NCBI GenBank assembly: GCA_030750765.1
Contig: JASMHM010000003.1
Coordinates: 62,001 to 126,000, forward strand
Reading direction: 5' to 3'
DNA from: Candidatus Woesearchaeota archaeon
Lineage (GTDB): Archaea; Nanobdellota; Nanobdellia; Woesearchaeales; ARS49
DNA length: 64,000 bases
Below the pieces are notes generated by a model. That model had not been told where the DNA came from. It did no database searches and saw nothing but the letters and a program-made list of their open reading frames with translations. Position 1 is the stretch's first letter; every line of letters begins with the position of its first letter. The position numbers and the translations under genes were made by a program. Shown piece after piece: positions 25,223 through 33,107 of the stretch.

Positions 25223-25777
25223 TTACTTGTTACCAAAGTAGAACATCTTTTCTATGGCTACGTCCTCTGGACGATAGCCGCCTGAACGAGGGTGGTCTTT
25301 TTCCTCCTTTTCTGTAGGTTCAGGAGTTTCAGGCTGCGCTGGCTCAGGCATAGGTTCGGGTACGGGTTCTGGTGTGTCAGGAGCAGGCTCTGGTGCGTCC
25401 GGCTCGGGAGCAGGCTCGGGATCTGGAAGGGGTTCTGGATCAGGTGTGGGTACAGATTGCGTAGGAGTTTGGATTTTCAATCGTTCTATCTCTCCTCGCA
25501 TATTCACTACTTCTGCTGAGAGGTTTGCCACGTCATTCCTCAACGTGTTGATTTCACTAAAATAACGATTGTCGTCTAGCGCTCCTTGCACTGCAGGGTT
25601 GGCCGCAGCATCTTCGTCTGTTGCTACAGGAACGTGTGGCTGTTGTGGATGAAGCATTGGCGGTTCATTAAACACCGCTCTTGCTTGTTTGAAGGCCTCA
25701 TCATTGGTGAGGTCGAATCCTTGCTGTAGTTCTTTAGCAAGATTGTTCACTTTTTTTGCTTTCTCAATATCCATCAT
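25223..25777 (-). CDS. Proline/acid-rich coiled-coil protein
   Basis: 184 residues. A helical N-terminal half with heptads (LRNDVANLSAEVVNMRGEIE, near 79-98) is followed by a Pro-Glu/Asp repeat region (about 105-160: PEP, DPEPAPEPDAPEP) and a short ordered tail. Function unknown. Start ATG 25777, or the next ATG at 25774, which fits the TATA spacing slightly better. Confidence 0.6.
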   Translation of the reverse strand: MMDIEKAKKVNNLAKELQQGFDLTNDEAFKQARAVFNEPPMLHPQQPHVPVATDEDAAANPAVQGALDDNRYFSEINTLRNDVANLSAEVVNMRGEIERLKIQTPTQSVPTPDPEPLPDPEPAPEPDAPEPAPDTPEPVPEPMPEPAQPETPEPTEKEEKDHPRSGGYRPEDVAIEKMFYFGNK

Positions 25778-25811
25778 TTTCTCGAGACCTTGTCACATAA
25801 AAACCTACCTA

Positions 25812-26507
25812 TCAATGAACGGTTCCGCTAAAGTTTTCTTTGATAAATTGTACCATCATCTCGTTTCCTGCAAGCTGGTACGCTTTGAGCGCGGTGGTGA
25901 AGAGTCCTTGTTTCATGCACGTGTCTCCTAACGTGGAGAGCATCTCTTTATCATTTGCTAGCTCAAAGGCCTTTGCAGCGTAGCCTAGCTGTCCGTCTTC
26001 CAAACAGTGCTTGCCTACTTCGATAAGTTTTTCGCGATTGTTAATGCTAGAAAACACCTCTATGGCGTAATCCCATTTGCTCTTAGTTACGCACTGTTCT
26101 CCTACACGCACTAACTCTTCAGTATTGTTCAAAGCTCTAAACGCTTTGATGGCATCTTGCAGTTTTCCATCCTCCAAGCACTTGTTTCCTGCCTCGGTGA
26201 GCTTTTCTGTACTGTTTGCGAGTCGGTAGGCGTCTATGGCGTTGGCAAACATGCCCACGACTTCATAGTCTTCGCCAATCTTGATGAGCTTGTCTCGATT
26301 GCCAGATAGAACAAATGCTTTCATGGCCTCGGAGAGCTTTCCTCGTCGAGCATACTCATCCCCTAAGAGCGTGAGTACGGTTTTTTTGGTCTCCTCATTG
26401 AACATGCTCAGGTTGATGTTGTCTAGTCCTTTGTCTAGCAAACTAGGCATAATTTTCTTAAAGTTAGAAACATCTTGTTCGTATTGCTGATTGGTCGCAT
26501 CGCTCAT
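25812..26507 (-). CDS. TPR-like helical repeat protein
   Basis: 231 residues built of about five tandem helix-hairpin units of roughly 33 residues; each has a G(K/E)xxxA(I/A)KAFxLxxNxExLxxxG consensus, for example DGKLQDAIKAFRALNNTEEL. Such alpha-solenoids usually bind proteins. No enzymatic motif. Monocistronic, with a TATA-like CTTATATAC about 37 bases upstream, leaving a short leader. Confidence 0.7.
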   Translation of the reverse strand: MSDATNQQYEQDVSNFKKIMPSLLDKGLDNINLSMFNEETKKTVLTLLGDEYARRGKLSEAMKAFVLSGNRDKLIKIGEDYEVVGMFANAIDAYRLANSTEKLTEAGNKCLEDGKLQDAIKAFRALNNTEELVRVGEQCVTKSKWDYAIEVFSSINNREKLIEVGKHCLEDGQLGYAAKAFELANDKEMLSTLGDTCMKQGLFTTALKAYQLAGNEMMVQFIKENFSGTVH

Positions 26508-26568
26508 TGTTCTTACCCGACAATGGAGAATTTAGTCTCCAAGTATATAAGTATTTCTGTGATGCAGC

Positions 26569-26883
26569 CTAGAGCAGTAAAACGCTAGCGAGCACGCCAA
26601 GAAAGAGTCCCACGACGATATCTTTCCACGAATGTCGGCCGTGAAACGCCTTGATATCATGCACAACCACCAAGAGAACGGCCACGCTCACCCAGAATAC
26701 GGACGTCATCCCTTCAGTGATGTAGACGGCAGAACAAAGGCCTGCCAGGAACGCAGTGTGGGAGCTGGGAAAGCCTCCGCTGTCCCAAAACTTGTGTCCG
26801 TTAGCCAACTTGAACAGTTGGCTGGCAAGCCACGCGGCCAATCCAGGAAGTAAGACAAACATCCGCGTAGGAGAGCGAAACAC
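26569..26883 (-). CDS. PAP2-like membrane phosphatase, short form
   Basis: 104 residues with about three membrane helices. FPSSHTAFLAGLCSAVY (about 38-54) and FHGRHSWKDIVVGLFLG (about 80-96) match the second and third motifs of PAP2/divergent-PAP2 phosphatases, which remove phosphate from lipids or polyprenyl carriers. The first motif (KxxxxxxRP) is missing, perhaps because the protein is shorter than usual. Confidence 0.7.
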   Translation of the reverse strand: MFRSPTRMFVLLPGLAAWLASQLFKLANGHKFWDSGGFPSSHTAFLAGLCSAVYITEGMTSVFWVSVAVLLVVVHDIKAFHGRHSWKDIVVGLFLGVLASVLLL

Positions 26884-26910
26884 TTATTTAAGCGTTGTCT
26901 TAGGCAGTAT

Positions 26911-27843
26911 GTGAAAGAACTTCCTGCTGACGTATTAGCCACAAAAGAAGACAAGCGATTTGCCACCACTGAGATAGTGGCAGACTATCGAGCACAACGG
27001 TTAGCGTGCGACACGCTTTTGGAGATAGGATGTGGGGTGGGCATGCAAACAAGGAGTTTTGCGGAAACGTGCAAAAAAGTTATTGCGGTTGATACTGACA
27101 AACGAAAAGTTATCTTTGCTAGAAAGAATTGTAAGGCTAGTAATGTCGACTTCCATGTGGGAGATGGCTTAAAAGTGTTAGAATCCACAGAAGCAGATGT
27201 TGTTTTTTGTGATCCTGAACGGCCAGCAAGCGAAGGTCAAAGAAAATTAAGCAGCCTCCAGCCAGACCCTACCAAGCTTTTGGAGATGTGTGAAGAGAAG
27301 GGTGCAGCGTTGGCCATAGAACTTCCCCCACAAATACAGCAAGTTTCCTTTCCTGCAGAACTAGAATATCTTGATGTGGGAGGCAAGTTAAACCGGTTGA
27401 CTGCCTACACAGGAAGGTTAGCAAGAAGTTCTGCAAGCGTTGTAGCGTTGCCTAGCAGGTATCGCATCGAAGGGAACAAAGGGGAAGGTAAGGAAGGCCA
27501 CGTAGGAGAGTGGCTCTCAGAACTCAGCCCCGCAGTGGTCAAAGCAGGATTGGTGGGCCAGTTTGGAGAAGGGGTGAGTGATGGAAAGGCATGGTATGTC
27601 ACCAACAAACTCCAAAACCCTTTCGTGGTCAACACCTACAAAGTGCTAGGGGAGGCAGAAAATGTTGAGGAAGCTGTAGTCTTACTCAAAAAACACGGTT
27701 TTGGAAAGGTACTTCTACGCCTTAGAGTGAAACCAGAAGAATACTGGCGTGTTCGCAAGCAAGTAGAGGCAGATTTAGAGGGAGAAAAACAAGCCGCACT
27801 CTTAGAAATTCACCAAAAACTGTACGTCGTGAGTAAGGTATAA
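26911..27843 (+). CDS. Class I SAM methyltransferase with THUMP-like C-terminal domain
   Basis: 310 residues. The methylase part has DTLLEIGCGVGMQTRSFAE (about 34-52, SAM loop), VIAVDTD (about 58-64) and VVFCDPERP (about 97-105). The C-terminal part, about 230-310, resembles the THUMP-like domain found in a bacterial methylase family of unknown target. It starts with GTG at 26911, supported by TTATTTAAG about 24 bases upstream; the ATG two bases earlier runs straight into a stop. Confidence 0.75.
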   Translation: MKELPADVLATKEDKRFATTEIVADYRAQRLACDTLLEIGCGVGMQTRSFAETCKKVIAVDTDKRKVIFARKNCKASNVDFHVGDGLKVLESTEADVVFCDPERPASEGQRKLSSLQPDPTKLLEMCEEKGAALAIELPPQIQQVSFPAELEYLDVGGKLNRLTAYTGRLARSSASVVALPSRYRIEGNKGEGKEGHVGEWLSELSPAVVKAGLVGQFGEGVSDGKAWYVTNKLQNPFVVNTYKVLGEAENVEEAVVLLKKHGFGKVLLRLRVKPEEYWRVRKQVEADLEGEKQAALLEIHQKLYVVSKV

Positions 27844-27882
27844 GCTACAACATTTATATATGCCAACAGGTGGGAAGGCGCT

Positions 27883-28623
27883 ATGACACTGAACTGGTGG
27901 CTCGTTACGCTAACTACACCCCTGGAGTTGTACAGCAGCGCTCCGTGGATCATCGATCTCATCATACTTTGTGCGTTTCTCATGGCTGCCTTCCATTACG
28001 CAGCAGGTCTTGTGTTCCGAACGCGCGGAGAGGCACCAGGCGATCAGGGAGCAGAAAACACCCACCCAATGGCAAGACGCATCGCAGTTGTGATCGGTCT
28101 GGCTACAGGTTTCTTGATAGAAGTACAACTCTTACGAACAGGAAATCCTCCACCGCAAACCTTACTTGACTATATCGGCTTTCTCATCTTCTTCCTTGTC
28201 ATCATCATCGCTATTGCCTTCTGGCAGTTCATGCGCGAGTTCACGGCAGATGGCAGCGGAGGGTATAATCATTTCCTAGCAATAGGTTTGCCAGTATTGT
28301 TCGGTCTGATGTTGATGACCATGATCGTAGACACGTTAGTAACATATAGTCCTGTAGCAGAGGACATGCTAGTACAAGCATTCATGTGGACGGTCCTCAT
28401 CATGCTCGTGTACGGAGCGTGGTACTTGATAACAACGCAGGTGTTTACCGGCAACCAACAGCAGAACAACCAAAACCAACAACAAAACCAGAATCAGAAC
28501 CAGAATCAACAACAAAACCAGAATCAGAACCGACGACGAAACACTAATCGGGCTCAGCTCGCCGCTCAGGCTAGGCAGATCCAACTAGCACTCAACAACC
28601 TAAGGCGGTCACTTGGAATATGA
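27883..28623 (+). CDS. Membrane protein with Q/N-rich cytoplasmic linker
   Basis: 246 residues. Five or so membrane helices (between about 22 and 185) are followed by 26 residues of almost pure Gln and Asn, then a basic helix (ARQIQLALNNLRRSLG). It overlaps the coiled-coil gene by ATGA. No family recognised. The Q/N tract is prion-like in composition. Confidence 0.65.
   Translation: MTLNWWLVTLTTPLELYSSAPWIIDLIILCAFLMAAFHYAAGLVFRTRGEAPGDQGAENTHPMARRIAVVIGLATGFLIEVQLLRTGNPPPQTLLDYIGFLIFFLVIIIAIAFWQFMREFTADGSGGYNHFLAIGLPVLFGLMLMTMIVDTLVTYSPVAEDMLVQAFMWTVLIMLVYGAWYLITTQVFTGNQQQNNQNQQQNQNQNQNQQQNQNQNRRRNTNRAQLAAQARQIQLALNNLRRSLGI
28453..28530 (+). repeat. Low-complexity Q/N codon tract
   Basis: About 78 bases of CAA/CAG/AAC/AAT codons giving a 26-residue Gln/Asn run, with imperfect repeats of CAGAATCAGAAC. 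Likely prone to slippage. Confidence 0.85.
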
Positions 28624-29786
28624 TCCAGATCGATAAGCTCAAGGCAGACGTTAAGGGTGCAGCCGAACACGTAGATGATCTCGAGGCGGAACTGGAAAGA
28701 GGCGTTGAAGAGGCAGAAGAGGAGGCCATCCAGACCCAGCTTGACGACGTGGAGCGGTTGATACATGACGAGTTCAAGCCACAGGTGGAGATGGTGGAAG
28801 AGAGACAGAGTGAACTACAAAACATTCATGAATTACTTGTCCAGGCAATACATATCACCGAAACACAAGGGTTCAATCAAGAGGCTTTCTCTTCAGCAGT
28901 AGAAGGAATTCAAGGCATGATCTCTATCGCAGAAGACACAGAACCCCACAGTGCCGACCTAGATGGGTTACGCGCATGGGAGATGGCTCTTGCACAACAA
29001 CTCAGCGACCATACAGAGCCACGACAAGTAAAGGAAGGACTTCAAAAGTTGCTCCTCCAATGGGAATCGCTCGCTCGAGCGTACAACGCCGAGGCCGGTC
29101 AAACGGCAACACCCTTCACATCACCAACCATCCCGCACACCACTCCTACACATCCACCGAACACTGAACCTATCAAATCAGCACCCGAACCACCCTCCAC
29201 TAATCCAGTAGAGGAATGGGCAGAAGAATTGCTTCCACGCGTGCAAGAAGCAATAGCAAAACTCGAAACAGCCAAAGACCAACTATCAGGCCTGCCAGAA
29301 TTGCTCACAAAGGTAGAAGAAAAAATAGAACTATTGAAGAATTCAGAGGAAAGCTTGCGATTGTACTTGGCAGGTACGCCCCTTGACCTAGAGAGCACAA
29401 AGAACGCCCTCACCCAGATAGAAGAGGTCAGACTGCCAGATACCGTTTTGTTGCTGTCAGAGATTGAGAGCGCGTTGGCAAAACCACAGCTCACACCGGA
29501 ACAACATCAGCAGCTTGAGAGCGGGAATGTCCTGCACAAGGTAGGCTTGTTACGTAAGAGCTATATCGCGCTGAAGGATCTTGCTAACACGTTCGATCAG
29601 AGCAACCATGAAGCAGCACAAGAGAGGGACTGGGCAATACACAAAATGGACCTATTACAAGAACTCATTGCTAACCCAAACACTCCTGAAGCGTTCGATG
29701 CACTCATGAGATATAGTACAGGAAAAGAATATCTTGAGGTAGAAATACAACAAAGAATTGCAAGACTTCAAGCAGCCTCAGGTTGA
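28620..29786 (+). CDS. Long coiled-coil protein, 388 aa
   Basis: Helical nearly throughout, with strong heptad regions at about 1-75 (LEAELERGVEEAEEEAIQTQ), 200-270 and 280-385, separated by a Thr/Pro-rich linker at about 155-195 (TSPTIPHTTPTHPP). No known family. Coupled by an ATGA overlap to the preceding Q/N-rich membrane protein, so the two probably form a membrane-anchored filament or scaffold (inference). The 3' end overlaps the convergent PRC-barrel gene by 19 bases. Confidence 0.65.
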   Translation: MIQIDKLKADVKGAAEHVDDLEAELERGVEEAEEEAIQTQLDDVERLIHDEFKPQVEMVEERQSELQNIHELLVQAIHITETQGFNQEAFSSAVEGIQGMISIAEDTEPHSADLDGLRAWEMALAQQLSDHTEPRQVKEGLQKLLLQWESLARAYNAEAGQTATPFTSPTIPHTTPTHPPNTEPIKSAPEPPSTNPVEEWAEELLPRVQEAIAKLETAKDQLSGLPELLTKVEEKIELLKNSEESLRLYLAGTPLDLESTKNALTQIEEVRLPDTVLLLSEIESALAKPQLTPEQHQQLESGNVLHKVGLLRKSYIALKDLANTFDQSNHEAAQERDWAIHKMDLLQELIANPNTPEAFDALMRYSTGKEYLEVEIQQRIARLQAASG

Positions 29787-30070
29787 GGCGCTTCTGCAGT
29801 AACTTCTACTTCTTCATCAGGGTGCGCAGGCACTGCGTTTCTGCTAATAATAACAATATCACCCATAGCTTTCACCAACTGATGTGGAACGACAACGCCC
29901 TTGGCATTGCCTAAGATTTTAGATAAATAAGAACCTCTAACGGCTGCAACTCTCCAGCCGTGGATTTTTGTTTGGGTAATAACTGCTTCTTCAATATCTC
30001 CAAAGTAATGACCCTCATCGGTGAACACTTTCATACCAAATGTTTCCGAAACTTTTCGCATTTGTAACAT
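29768..30070 (-). CDS. PRC-barrel domain protein
   Basis: 100 residues. The PRC-barrel core runs from KVFTDEGHYFGDIEEAVI to VVVPHQLVKAMGDIVIIS, and an acidic tail follows. Archaeal stand-alone PRC-barrel proteins include the Cdp proteins of cell division (CdpB), so a division role is possible but not shown by the sequence. Start ATG 30070, with AAGGGG shortly upstream and a TATA-like CATTTAAATAC at about 30108-30117. Confidence 0.8.
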   Translation of the reverse strand: MLQMRKVSETFGMKVFTDEGHYFGDIEEAVITQTKIHGWRVAAVRGSYLSKILGNAKGVVVPHQLVKAMGDIVIISRNAVPAHPDEEVEVTAEAPQPEAA

Positions 30071-30170
30071 TATAACCCCTTGTCGTTATTCACCAGGAGT
30101 CATGGTTGTATTTAAATGTTTTGGATGTTGCCCGTCCAAGTATATAAACAACCAGAGGCTTACACCACTT

Positions 30171-30839
30171 ATGCTGACCATAATCGGAACATCCCATATC
30201 GCGAAAGAAAGCGTCCAAGAAGTAGATGCAGCCATCCGAAGCAAAAAACCAGACATTGTTGCGGTAGAGTTGGACCGCAAACGCATGCACGGACTCCTTA
30301 CTGGAGGGAATAAAGGCATGAGTCTCAGCCAGATACGACAGGTAGGCTTGAAGGGATGGATGTTCGGCAACCTTGGTGGTTGGGTAGAAAGGAAGCTAGG
30401 CAGCAAGGTGGGCGTGAGTCCGGGGAGCGACATGCTCCAAGCGTACAAGACAGCAAGAGAACTCAACATTAAGGTAGCGTTGGTAGACCAAGACATCACG
30501 ATAACACTCAAAAAGTTAAGCAAGTCCATTTCGTGGAGGGAACGATGGAATTTCTTGGTAGACATTGTCAAGGGCTTGTTTGGAAAATCAGTCAAGATGG
30601 ACTTGAGCAAGGTTCCAGACAAGGAGTTAGTAAAAAAACTCATCAACGAAATGAAAGTACGCTATCCTAGCTTGTACAGAGTGTTAGTGGAAGAACGAAA
30701 CATGTACATGGCCAGACGACTAGCAATACTGATGAAGAAGTATCCTGACAAGCACATTCTCGCAGTTATGGGTGCTGGCCACGAGAAAGAAGTCAGGAAA
30801 GAAGCGCAAAGCTATTTAAACAAGATCGACGCCCCGTAA
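30171..30839 (+). CDS. TraB family protein
   Basis: 222 residues. The family motifs are TIIGTSHIAKES at 3-14, IVAVELDRKRM at 30-40 and VMGAGHEKEV near the end. TraB/Tiki-type proteins are related to metalloproteases or pheromone-shutdown factors; the archaeal role is unknown. The start at 30171 is chosen because AAGTATATAAAC (30139-30150) is 26 bases upstream. It leads a two-gene unit with the site-2-protease-like gene. Confidence 0.85.
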   Translation: MLTIIGTSHIAKESVQEVDAAIRSKKPDIVAVELDRKRMHGLLTGGNKGMSLSQIRQVGLKGWMFGNLGGWVERKLGSKVGVSPGSDMLQAYKTARELNIKVALVDQDITITLKKLSKSISWRERWNFLVDIVKGLFGKSVKMDLSKVPDKELVKKLINEMKVRYPSLYRVLVEERNMYMARRLAILMKKYPDKHILAVMGAGHEKEVRKEAQSYLNKIDAP

Positions 30840-30843
30840 GCGT

Positions 30844-31578
30844 ATGCACAATTACAAGGACAAGTTCGAAAAGTACTTTCCCTTTACGTACGAAGAAAAA
30901 AAATCATTCTGGATTGCAGCGGTGGCCATGGCAGTCATCCTCGCCAGCACGGTAAGCTTCGGTAACGCAGCAGGCGCAGTATGGAATCTTATCGTAAGCT
31001 TGATCATCACGGCCTCTGCATTGTACGCACACCACGCAGGCCAACGCTTGTGGGGATTTCGGTCAGGCGTGAAAGTAAAGCAAGAACTATGGTGGTACGG
31101 GTTACTCATTGGCCTGATGCTGCTCATCCTAACCAGAGGAAGTGTGAAATTCTTTGCGATGACCGGCACGGTCATGATTTCCTTAAAGTCTCACAGACTA
31201 GGATTCTATCGCTACCACCCCATGTTTAGCCAACTGAGCATGTTGCTGCTCGCAGGTCCTGTGTTTAACGTGCTTCTCGGAGGAATCGCAAAAACAGTAG
31301 AAGTATTGATCCTTCCTGGCAACAACTTTCTCCAAGATATCTTCTTGTTTAACATGCTTTTTGCCGTGTACAACATGTTCCCCATCCCGCCCTTGGATGG
31401 CAGTAAGATCTTTTTTGAAAGCAGATTGTTGTACGCGTTCGTGGCCGGCACGCTCCTAGGGTATGTAGTATTAGCAGGCTTCTTTGACTACTATTCCTAC
31501 ATCGTGGCATTGCTCATAGGAGGCGTGTGCTGGTTGAGTTTCTACTTTGCGTTTGAGAAGGAATACAGAGATTCTTAA
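30844..31578 (+). CDS. Site-2-protease-like membrane protein with degenerate active site
   Basis: 244 residues, six or so membrane helices in the M50/S2P arrangement. The helix that should hold HExxH reads YAHHAGQRLWGF at 61-72: the catalytic Glu is His64 and the second His is Gln67. The third-ligand motif is intact: NMFPIPPLDGSKIF with Asp185. The segment VKVKQELWWYGLLIG that follows the active-site helix matches family members, so the alignment is secure. It is probably a pseudoprotease. It lies 4 bases after the TraB gene. Confidence 0.8.
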   Translation: MHNYKDKFEKYFPFTYEEKKSFWIAAVAMAVILASTVSFGNAAGAVWNLIVSLIITASALYAHHAGQRLWGFRSGVKVKQELWWYGLLIGLMLLILTRGSVKFFAMTGTVMISLKSHRLGFYRYHPMFSQLSMLLLAGPVFNVLLGGIAKTVEVLILPGNNFLQDIFLFNMLFAVYNMFPIPPLDGSKIFFESRLLYAFVAGTLLGYVVLAGFFDYYSYIVALLIGGVCWLSFYFAFEKEYRDS

Positions 31579-31985
31579 GCAGCGAAGTCGTTGACCTCTT
31601 CCTCAAGGCCAGAAAGGTATCCTACATCATCAGAAGAAGCCATGAAAGGTGTGGTGTGCCTGTCCTCAACATCTTGTGTCTCACGTTTCTTCCTTAGTCT
31701 TTCCAACTGTATCTTGACCAATTCTACACGAGGAAGTACTGGCAGCAAACAGATAAGACCCGTGCTCACACCCACCGCAGCAATGTACATGCCAAGAGAA
31801 GGAAAGGTAGGTGTCAAGGCGATGCCGGCGATACTCACCAACGCCCCTCCACGGGCATACTGCCACCAGGGCCCTGCAGCAGTGTCGCGATCATCAAGAT
31901 GCTCCCGTTCCAGCACGACTCTTGTCACTCCGCCACGCTCATTTATGCTAGAACGGCCAGAATATATACCTCCACTCACAGTCAT
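31575..31985 (-). CDS. Two-helix membrane protein, 136 aa
   Basis: Two hydrophobic helices (about 47-85, GGALVSIAGIALTP and LGMYIAAVGVSTGLICLLPV) lie between charged ends. No family recognised. TTTTATAAGG (about 32005-32014) is about 25 bases before the ATG. It converges with the S2P-like gene with a 4-base overlap. Confidence 0.6.
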   Translation of the reverse strand: MTVSGGIYSGRSSINERGGVTRVVLEREHLDDRDTAAGPWWQYARGGALVSIAGIALTPTFPSLGMYIAAVGVSTGLICLLPVLPRVELVKIQLERLRKKRETQDVEDRHTTPFMASSDDVGYLSGLEEEVNDFAA

Positions 31986-32120
31986 ACCCCAAAATAACCA
32001 CTTTTACCTTATAAAATGGTACCTCCCTCACCCTAGTTAATTGTCTCTCAAAAGTGACAATAAAAGCACATCTTTATAAGTTGAGTAAAGGTTTATATCG
32101 CGAGGTACACAGGGGTAGCT

Positions 32121-32426
32121 ATGTTTAACCACTATTCATACGACTGGGGGGAACTGTTAGGATTGCCGTTTTTCTTAGTTGGCATAGTGCTCGGCATGTT
32201 CTACACAGGATGGATGATCTGGACCATAGCCCTCCTTTTCGGAGCGGCCTTTGCCAAGTTCTTGTTACGCACTGGCAAAACACGTGTTCCCGCCTTGTTA
32301 TCACCCATAGGCTTCGGTCTGGGCGTGGTTCTAGGCAACCTCAACATGTGGCCCATACTTCCCTTACTGGTAGGACTCTACGCAGGGATAAAAACGCATG
32401 GCTACCTCAGTACTCTCGACTATTGA
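32121..32426 (+). CDS. Small membrane protein, 101 aa
   Basis: About three hydrophobic helices (LLGLPFFLVGIVLGMFY, MIWTIALLFGAAFAKFLL, PILPLLVGLYAG). No family recognised. It is preceded by two TATA-like boxes (CTTTATAAG near 32072-32080 and GGTTTATATC near 32090-32099). The 3' end overlaps the next gene by 29 bases. Confidence 0.6.
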   Translation: MFNHYSYDWGELLGLPFFLVGIVLGMFYTGWMIWTIALLFGAAFAKFLLRTGKTRVPALLSPIGFGLGVVLGNLNMWPILPLLVGLYAGIKTHGYLSTLDY

Positions 32427-32967
32427 AGAGGGCGTGTTGCAAGTAACTGCAGACGCCCATTTCTATATTGTTGATGCTGATGAACGCATAGCCATCGATA
32501 CGGGTTCTAGAAGTGAGAGACATCTTTTAGAAAAGTTCATGAAAAGCGCCATTCCTCCAGAAAGCATCAAAAAAGTTATACTAACGCATGCACATTACGA
32601 TCATGCAGGCAATTTTGACTTCTTTCCCAATGCAGAGATATTCATGCATAAAGAAGAAATAAAAGCCTTCAAAGACGATCCTAAAGGGGCCACGATGAGC
32701 GAAGATCTTTGGAAAAAACTAGAAGTACGAGAGATCAAGCCACTACCTAAGAAGATAGCGGGCTTAGAAGTCATCCACACACCCGGTCACACCAAAGGCA
32801 GCGTGTGCCTATGGTGGGAAGAACGCAAAATACTCTTCACTGGCGACACCTTATTCGAGAACGGTACTGGCAGAGTTGACTTACCCACTTCTGATGCAGA
32901 GGCCATGGGTCCTAGTCTTGGCAAGCTCGTACCGTACAACCATGAAAGAATCTGTGCAGGGCATTAG
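32398..32967 (+). CDS. Metallo-beta-lactamase-fold hydrolase, short
   Basis: 189 residues. Metal motifs: THAHYDHAG (about 63-71), HTPGHTKGS (about 126-134), and FTGDTLFENGTGRVDLP (about 147-163), typical of glyoxalase-II/persulfide dioxygenase relatives. The protein ends in CAGH, stopping right after the last metal-ligand His; relatives usually continue about 20 residues. Likely active but truncated. It overlaps the preceding membrane gene by 29 bases. Confidence 0.8.
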   Translation: MATSVLSTIEEGVLQVTADAHFYIVDADERIAIDTGSRSERHLLEKFMKSAIPPESIKKVILTHAHYDHAGNFDFFPNAEIFMHKEEIKAFKDDPKGATMSEDLWKKLEVREIKPLPKKIAGLEVIHTPGHTKGSVCLWWEERKILFTGDTLFENGTGRVDLPTSDAEAMGPSLGKLVPYNHERICAGH

Positions 32968-33026
32968 CCACTGGACACTGGACATGGGCGCGTAGCGCAT
33001 ATAAGGGACAATACTACCTTTACTCT

Positions 33027-33107
33027 ATGAGGATAGTCAAGATCAGTTGGAGCGAAATCTACAAAAAAAGCAAGAAAAAAGTGCTCCAGAGGTGGTTCCC
33101 ATGCTAG
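33027..33107 (+). CDS. Short upstream frame before hef, 26 aa
   Basis: ATG 33027 lies about 26 bases after a TATA-like CATATAAGG (32998-33006), so it would be the first codon of a leaderless mRNA. The frame ends with TAG at 33105-33107, overlapping the hef start codon (ATGCTAG). The peptide (MRIVKISWSEIYKK...) is basic. It may act as a leader peptide coupling translation into hef. Confidence 0.4.
   Translation: MRIVKISWSEIYKKSKKKVLQRWFPC

Noticed and set aside
33047..33100. TTG start 18 codons before the chosen hef start
   Set aside because: A strong GAGGTGG site sits 5 bases before ATG 33101, while nothing comparable precedes the TTG.
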